Source of the DNA: Microbacterium sp. 18062
GTDB taxonomy: Bacteria > Actinomycetota > Actinomycetes > Actinomycetales > Microbacteriaceae
Direction: 5' to 3'
DNA length: 64,000 nt
NCBI RefSeq assembly: GCF_902706225.1
Contig: NZ_CACSKB010000022.1
Location: forward strand, 1 to 64,000
How positions within the stretch are numbered: position 1 is the first letter of the stretch; every line of letters begins with the position of its first letter. The notes under the pieces are model-generated. The model ran no database searches. It worked only from the letters and a program-made list of their open reading frames with translations, and had not been told where the DNA came from. Positions 61,178 through 64,000 of this stretch are shown here, piece by piece. The position numbers were made by a program, and so were the translations under genes.

Positions 61178-61738
61178 TCAGTCGAGGAACAGCGCCGGAT
61201 CGAACTCCTCGATCGGGATGACGCGCAGGCGCGGCAGCGGGGCGTCGAACGCCCCGGCGTCGTACTCCAGATCGAAGAACGTGATTCCCGGCAGCGCCGC
61301 GTACGCGGTGTTGCGGAACTCGGCGAAGGCGAGCACCCCGACGCGGCGCTCGCCGTCGAGGAGCGGCTCCACGTCCTCGATGAAGTCGCCGTCATGGCTG
61401 ACGAGCACGACGTCGCCCGCGCGGTCCTTGAGCGCTCGGAGGGTGCGCTGGATGGCGATGTCGACGACCTTGGCGTCGGCGGGGCCCGACAGCAGCACCG
61501 GCTCGTAGTCGAGCGCCTTCAGAGCCTGCACGAAGGTCATCGGCAGGTTCGTCGTGGCGTTGAGGAAGAACAGCCCCCGCGCCGGGCGCGCCCAGGTACG
61601 CTCGACGAAGCTGAGGATGCGGTCCCAGCGGGGGCGCTCGTCAGGCTGCGGACGGCGGCCGAGGATCTGTCCGCCCAGGGTGGCGTCGATGTTCTCGCCG
61701 TCGACGAGGACCCAGGTGTTCCGGCTGCCAGTGTGCAT
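61178..61738 (-). CDS. NYN-domain (PIN-like) putative RNase
   Basis: A 186-residue protein of the NYN fold. Acidic catalytic residues are seen in TWVLVDGENIDATL, LLSGPADAKVVDIAIQRTL and DVVLVSHDGDFIEDVEPL. NYN domains are metal-dependent RNases; the target is unknown. A TAGAAT box lies at 61776-61781 on the minus strand. Monocistronic. Confidence 0.88.
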   Translation of the reverse strand: MHTGSRNTWVLVDGENIDATLGGQILGRRPQPDERPRWDRILSFVERTWARPARGLFFLNATTNLPMTFVQALKALDYEPVLLSGPADAKVVDIAIQRTLRALKDRAGDVVLVSHDGDFIEDVEPLLDGERRVGVLAFAEFRNTAYAALPGITFFDLEYDAGAFDAPLPRLRVIPIEEFDPALFLD

Positions 61739-61854
61739 GTCGACGACCTTCCCGCGCGACGCGCGTCTCCCTTGAATTCTATGGGCGCCGTCGTCGGCTC
61801 GCCGGACATGCGGAACGGGAGCCCCCGCAGGGCCCCCGTTCCGTGGCTCGACTC

Positions 61855-62517
61855 TCAGTAGCCCCCTCCGGCGACGCCGTCCTCGACGATCGTGCGGGTG
61901 CTGGAGAGGCCGAGACGCGTCGCACCGGCGGCGATCATGGCCTCCGCGTCCGCGCGGGTCCGGATGCCGCCGGATGCCTTCACCTCGAGGCGGTCGCCGA
62001 CCGTCCGCTTCATGAGCTCGACCGCGTGCACCGACGCGCCGCCGGCCGGGTGGAAGCCGGTGGAGGTCTTCACGAAATCGGCGCCGGCGGACTCGGCGGC
62101 GCGGGAGACGGCGACGATCGCCTCGTCCGACAGCGCGGCGGACTCGATGATCACCTTGAGCACGACCGGAGTCGGCGCCGCCTCGCGCACCGCACGGATG
62201 TCGGCCTCGACCGCGTCGTAGCGTCCCTCGATCGCGGCGCCCACGTCGATCACCATGTCGATCTCGTCGACGCCCTGCGAGACCGCGAGACGTGCCTCGG
62301 CCGCTTTGATCTCCGAGTGGTGCTTCCCGCTCGGGAATCCGACGACGACCGCGAGCTTGAGACCCTCCGGAACATCGACGGGCAGCACCGAGGGCGACAG
62401 GCAGACGCTGTACGCCCCGAGCTCGGCGGCTTCGGCGATGGTCGCCGCGACATCCGCCGTGGTGGCCTCGGGCTTGAGCAGCGTGTGGTCGACGTAACGC
62501 GCGATGTTGTCGGTCAT
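61855..62517 (-). CDS. deoC: Deoxyribose-phosphate aldolase
   Basis: A 220-residue TIM-barrel aldolase: [57 protein letters not shown] (Schiff-base Lys) and [10 protein letters not shown]. It splits deoxyribose-5-phosphate. AAAAGGAGAACCC before ATG 62517 fixes the start. In-frame sequence upstream encodes a permease tail, showing that deoC once followed a sugar-transport gene. Confidence 0.95.
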   Translation of the reverse strand: MTDNIARYVDHTLLKPEATTADVAATIAEAAELGAYSVCLSPSVLPVDVPEGLKLAVVVGFPSGKHHSEIKAAEARLAVSQGVDEIDMVIDVGAAIEGRYDAVEADIRAVREAAPTPVVLKVIIESAALSDEAIVAVSRAAESAGADFVKTSTGFHPAGGASVHAVELMKRTVGDRLEVKASGGIRTRADAEAMIAAGATRLGLSSTRTIVEDGVAGGGY

Positions 62518-62670
62518 GGGTTCTCCTTTTGGACGAGGGATGAGGGGTCGGCGGGCCGCGGCGAGGGCACGACTGTCGAGCACCTTGTTGAGGATGAGGG
62601 CCAGTACAAGGATCACACCCGTGGTGATCATCTGCACGAACGACCCGATGCCCATCAGTGCGATGCCCAT
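62518..62670 (-). pseudogene. C-terminal remnant of an RbsC-type sugar ABC permease
   Basis: Fifty-one codons from ATG 62670 give [20 protein letters not shown] followed by [13 protein letters not shown], which resembles the last helix of ribose-type ABC permeases (MGVSSF.Q..V.G..L..A). Nothing permease-like precedes it: the rest was deleted. It stays in frame with deoC, so a fused product is formally possible, but the deoC Shine-Dalgarno argues against it. Confidence 0.55.
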
Positions 62671-62699
62671 CGGCGCCGCACGGGCGTACCCTGGATCAC

Positions 62700-62768
62700 G
62701 TGAGTGACACGGATCGGCCCGTCGGGTGTGCGGAGGTCGTCGGCGCTTTCTGCGTCGGCATGAGGTAG
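62700..62768 (+). CDS. Possible 22-codon leaderless ORF upstream of FBP gene
   Basis: TACCCT at 62687-62692 is followed after 7 nt by GTG (62700), the same leaderless pattern as other genes here. The frame ends after 22 codons at TAG 62766. It may be a truncated gene start or a leader peptide for the FBP gene. Very short, so weakly supported. Confidence 0.3.
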   Translation: MSDTDRPVGCAEVVGAFCVGMR

Positions 62769-62801
62769 AGCTGCCGCTCCCTCCCGGATCTCGTCTTCTC
62801 C

Positions 62802-62844
62802 CGACCCCGACGGGTCGCACTCCCCCGCCGACCCCGACGGGTCG
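62802..62844 (+). repeat. Twin 16-bp hairpins upstream of FBP gene
   Basis: CGACCCCGACGGGTCG occurs at 62802-62817 and 62829-62844. Each is a 6-bp stem (CGACCC/GGGTCG) with a CGAC loop. Two identical hairpins 27 bp apart, 45 bp before the ATG, could be attenuating or protein-binding structures. No other gene is visible in 62671-62889 apart from the short frame at 62700. Confidence 0.6.
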
Positions 62845-62889
62845 TTCTCCGTAGCGCCGCTGCGCGACGTCCTCTGCAAAGGCACACCC

Positions 62890-63381
62890 ATGCTTCCTCT
62901 CACGGAAACCCTCATCCGCGCGTCGTTCATCAACGCCACGCGCAGCGAACGCGGCAACGTGCTGCTCCCCGCGGACCTCGACCGGATCCCCTGGGATCGG
63001 CTGGACTTCCTTGGGTGGCGCGACCGGAAGCTGACGCGGGTCGGCTATGTCGTGACCGAGCTCGATGGCGCCCTCGTCGGGCTGATCATGCGCGAGTCCG
63101 ACACGAGGGCGCGCTCACGGCCGCAGTGCGTGTGGTGCAACGACGTCGAGCTGCCGAACGACGTCGTGATGTTCAGCACGAAGCGCGCGGGCGACGCCGG
63201 CCGGAGGGGCGACACGGTGGGCACGCTCGTGTGCGCGAACTTCGAATGCTCGCGGAACGTGCGCAGGCTCCCGCCGCTCGCCTACGTCGGATTCGACCGG
63301 GACGCGGCGCGCGACCGCCGCATCGAGACGCTCCGCGAGAACGTCCGGGGGTTCGCCCGCGCCATCCGCGACGGGGTGTAG
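62890..63381 (+). CDS. FBP-type treble-clef zinc-finger protein
   Basis: A 163-residue protein with the FBP domain: [12 protein letters not shown] at the start, DFLGWRDRK, a [17 protein letters not shown] Cys pair and the second pair in [12 protein letters not shown], forming a treble-clef zinc site. Related domains form the C-terminus of EF-G binding proteins (FusB type) linked to fusidic acid tolerance; a ribosome-related role is inferred only. It converges on the HelR-like gene with just 7 bp between stops. Confidence 0.85.
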   Translation: MLPLTETLIRASFINATRSERGNVLLPADLDRIPWDRLDFLGWRDRKLTRVGYVVTELDGALVGLIMRESDTRARSRPQCVWCNDVELPNDVVMFSTKRAGDAGRRGDTVGTLVCANFECSRNVRRLPPLAYVGFDRDAARDRRIETLRENVRGFARAIRDGV

Positions 63382-63388
63382 CCCCGTC

Positions 63389-64000
63389 TCAACGGAGGAC
63401 CACGAGACGCTCGGTCGCGCGCGTCATCGCGACGTAGCGGTCCACCACACCCTCGATGCCGGCGCCGAGGGCGTCGGGGTCCACGAGCGCGACCAGGTCG
63501 AACTCGAGCCCCTTCGCGGTCACCGGGGTCAGCGATCGGACGCGCGGACGCTCCACGAAGGTCTCGTCGCCGATGACGCACGCGACGCCGTCGGGATGCG
63601 TCTCGAGCCACTCGTCGAGCACCCGGGCGAGGTCCGCGATCGCCGCGTGCATCACCGGGATCCCGCTCGACCGGATCGAGGTCGGCACGTTCGCGTCCGG
63701 GATGGCCGCACGGATGACGGGGGCCGCCGCATCCATGACCTCGTGCGGTGTGCGGTAGTTGGCGGTGAGCGGCATCACCCGGATGTCGCGGAGCCCGACC
63801 CGGCGAAGGCGTTCCCCCCAGGTCTCGGAGAAGCCGTGCCGCGCCTGCGCGCGGTCCCCGACGATCGTGACGCTGCGCGACGGGCAGCGCCGCAGGAGCA
63901 TCTGCCACTCGGCGTCGGTCAGCTCCTGCGCCTCGTCGACGATGATGTGCGCGAACGGGCCGGCGAGGGCGTCCTCATCCGCGGTCGACAGTCCGCTCTG
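63389..64000 (-). CDS. HelD/HelR-type RNA polymerase recycling ATPase, C-terminal part
   Basis: The gene runs off the right edge; its last 203 residues are visible. IIVDEAQELTDAEW (Walker B), TIVGDRAQARHGF, LTANYRTP, TAKGLEFDLVALVDPD and YVAMTRATERLVVL are UvrD/SF1 helicase motifs. The sequence around LLRRCPSRS and RAQARHGFSETWGERL fits the HelD/HelR proteins that pull stalled RNA polymerase off DNA and can give rifampicin tolerance. A generic SF1 helicase is possible, since the N-terminal arm is missing. Confidence 0.75.
   Translation of the reverse strand, partial: QSGLSTADEDALAGPFAHIIVDEAQELTDAEWQMLLRRCPSRSVTIVGDRAQARHGFSETWGERLRRVGLRDIRVMPLTANYRTPHEVMDAAAPVIRAAIPDANVPTSIRSSGIPVMHAAIADLARVLDEWLETHPDGVACVIGDETFVERPRVRSLTPVTAKGLEFDLVALVDPDALGAGIEGVVDRYVAMTRATERLVVLR

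Noticed and set aside
61855-62670. DeoC with a 51-residue membrane extension
   Set aside because: The DeoC family starts at YVDHTLLKP; a strong Shine-Dalgarno precedes ATG 62517, and the extension resembles a permease tail.

Overview
The window looks like the chromosome of a Microbacterium-like actinobacterium (Microbacteriaceae). The reasons are very high GC with strong third-position GC bias, many GTG starts, ATGA/GTGA stop-start overlaps, several leaderless promoters (a TAnnnT box 6-9 nt before the start codon), and actinobacterial gene blocks (tkt-tal-zwf-opcA-pgl, uvrC-rapZ-whiA, rbpA, OpcA). It is mostly core chromosome. I see no rRNA, tRNA, CRISPR array, prophage or intact insertion sequence.

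Left part (1-18.8 kb). The 3' end of a DUF4190 membrane protein is followed by a DUF3099/small Cys protein/SURF1 operon, then a convergent ABC-F ATPase. Next is a biotin uptake operon (bioY-bioM-bioN plus a CHY zinc-finger gene) divergent from a TetR regulator; the shared promoter holds two TGAACnnnGTTCA palindromes of the BioQ type. A five-gene ferric-siderophore operon follows (reductase, two permeases, ATPase, lipoprotein) behind a DtxR/IdeR-like box. Then come the SUF Fe-S operon (sufB, sufD, Rieske ferredoxin, sufC, sufT), heme A synthase and heme O synthase.

Central metabolism (18.9-27.1 kb and 33.2-37 kb). A coupled pentose-phosphate operon runs tkt-tal-pgi-zwf-opcA-pgl. Between tal and pgi are two tiny ATGA-chained reading frames with the same C-terminal peptide and the same RBS hairpin. 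The lower-glycolysis genes gap-pgk-tpiA sit next to secG, rbpA and sodA. Between these blocks (27.2-32.4 kb) is a five-gene surface/polymer cluster: phosphodiester glycosidase, GT2-GtrA fusion, DUF4956, VTC-like polyphosphate polymerase, and a beta-helix lipoprotein.

DNA repair and signalling (37-54 kb). whiA, rapZ, a decayed IS3-type orfA fragment, uvrC, uvrA, a divergent MarR/small Cys protein pair, uvrB and coaE. Then two tandem copies of a two-gene module: a PAS histidine kinase coupled to a multi-pass membrane protein with a degenerate GGDEF domain, with no response regulator nearby.

Right end (54-64 kb). A tandem ClpP pair looks defective: the first has a one-base frameshift, and the second lacks the catalytic Ser and a normal C-terminus. 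It is followed by rpsA, a bifunctional nuclease, a flavin oxidoreductase, DUF1361, a diacylglycerol kinase, a NYN protein, deoC with a sugar-permease remnant upstream, an FBP zinc-finger protein and the 3' part of a HelD/HelR-type RNA polymerase recycling ATPase.

Non-coding signals that recur: a four-copy element of about 60 bp, always just 3' of a gene and carrying a terminator-like hairpin (weaker in one copy) plus two mutually exclusive small hairpins; and three long imperfect hairpins, each between convergent genes.
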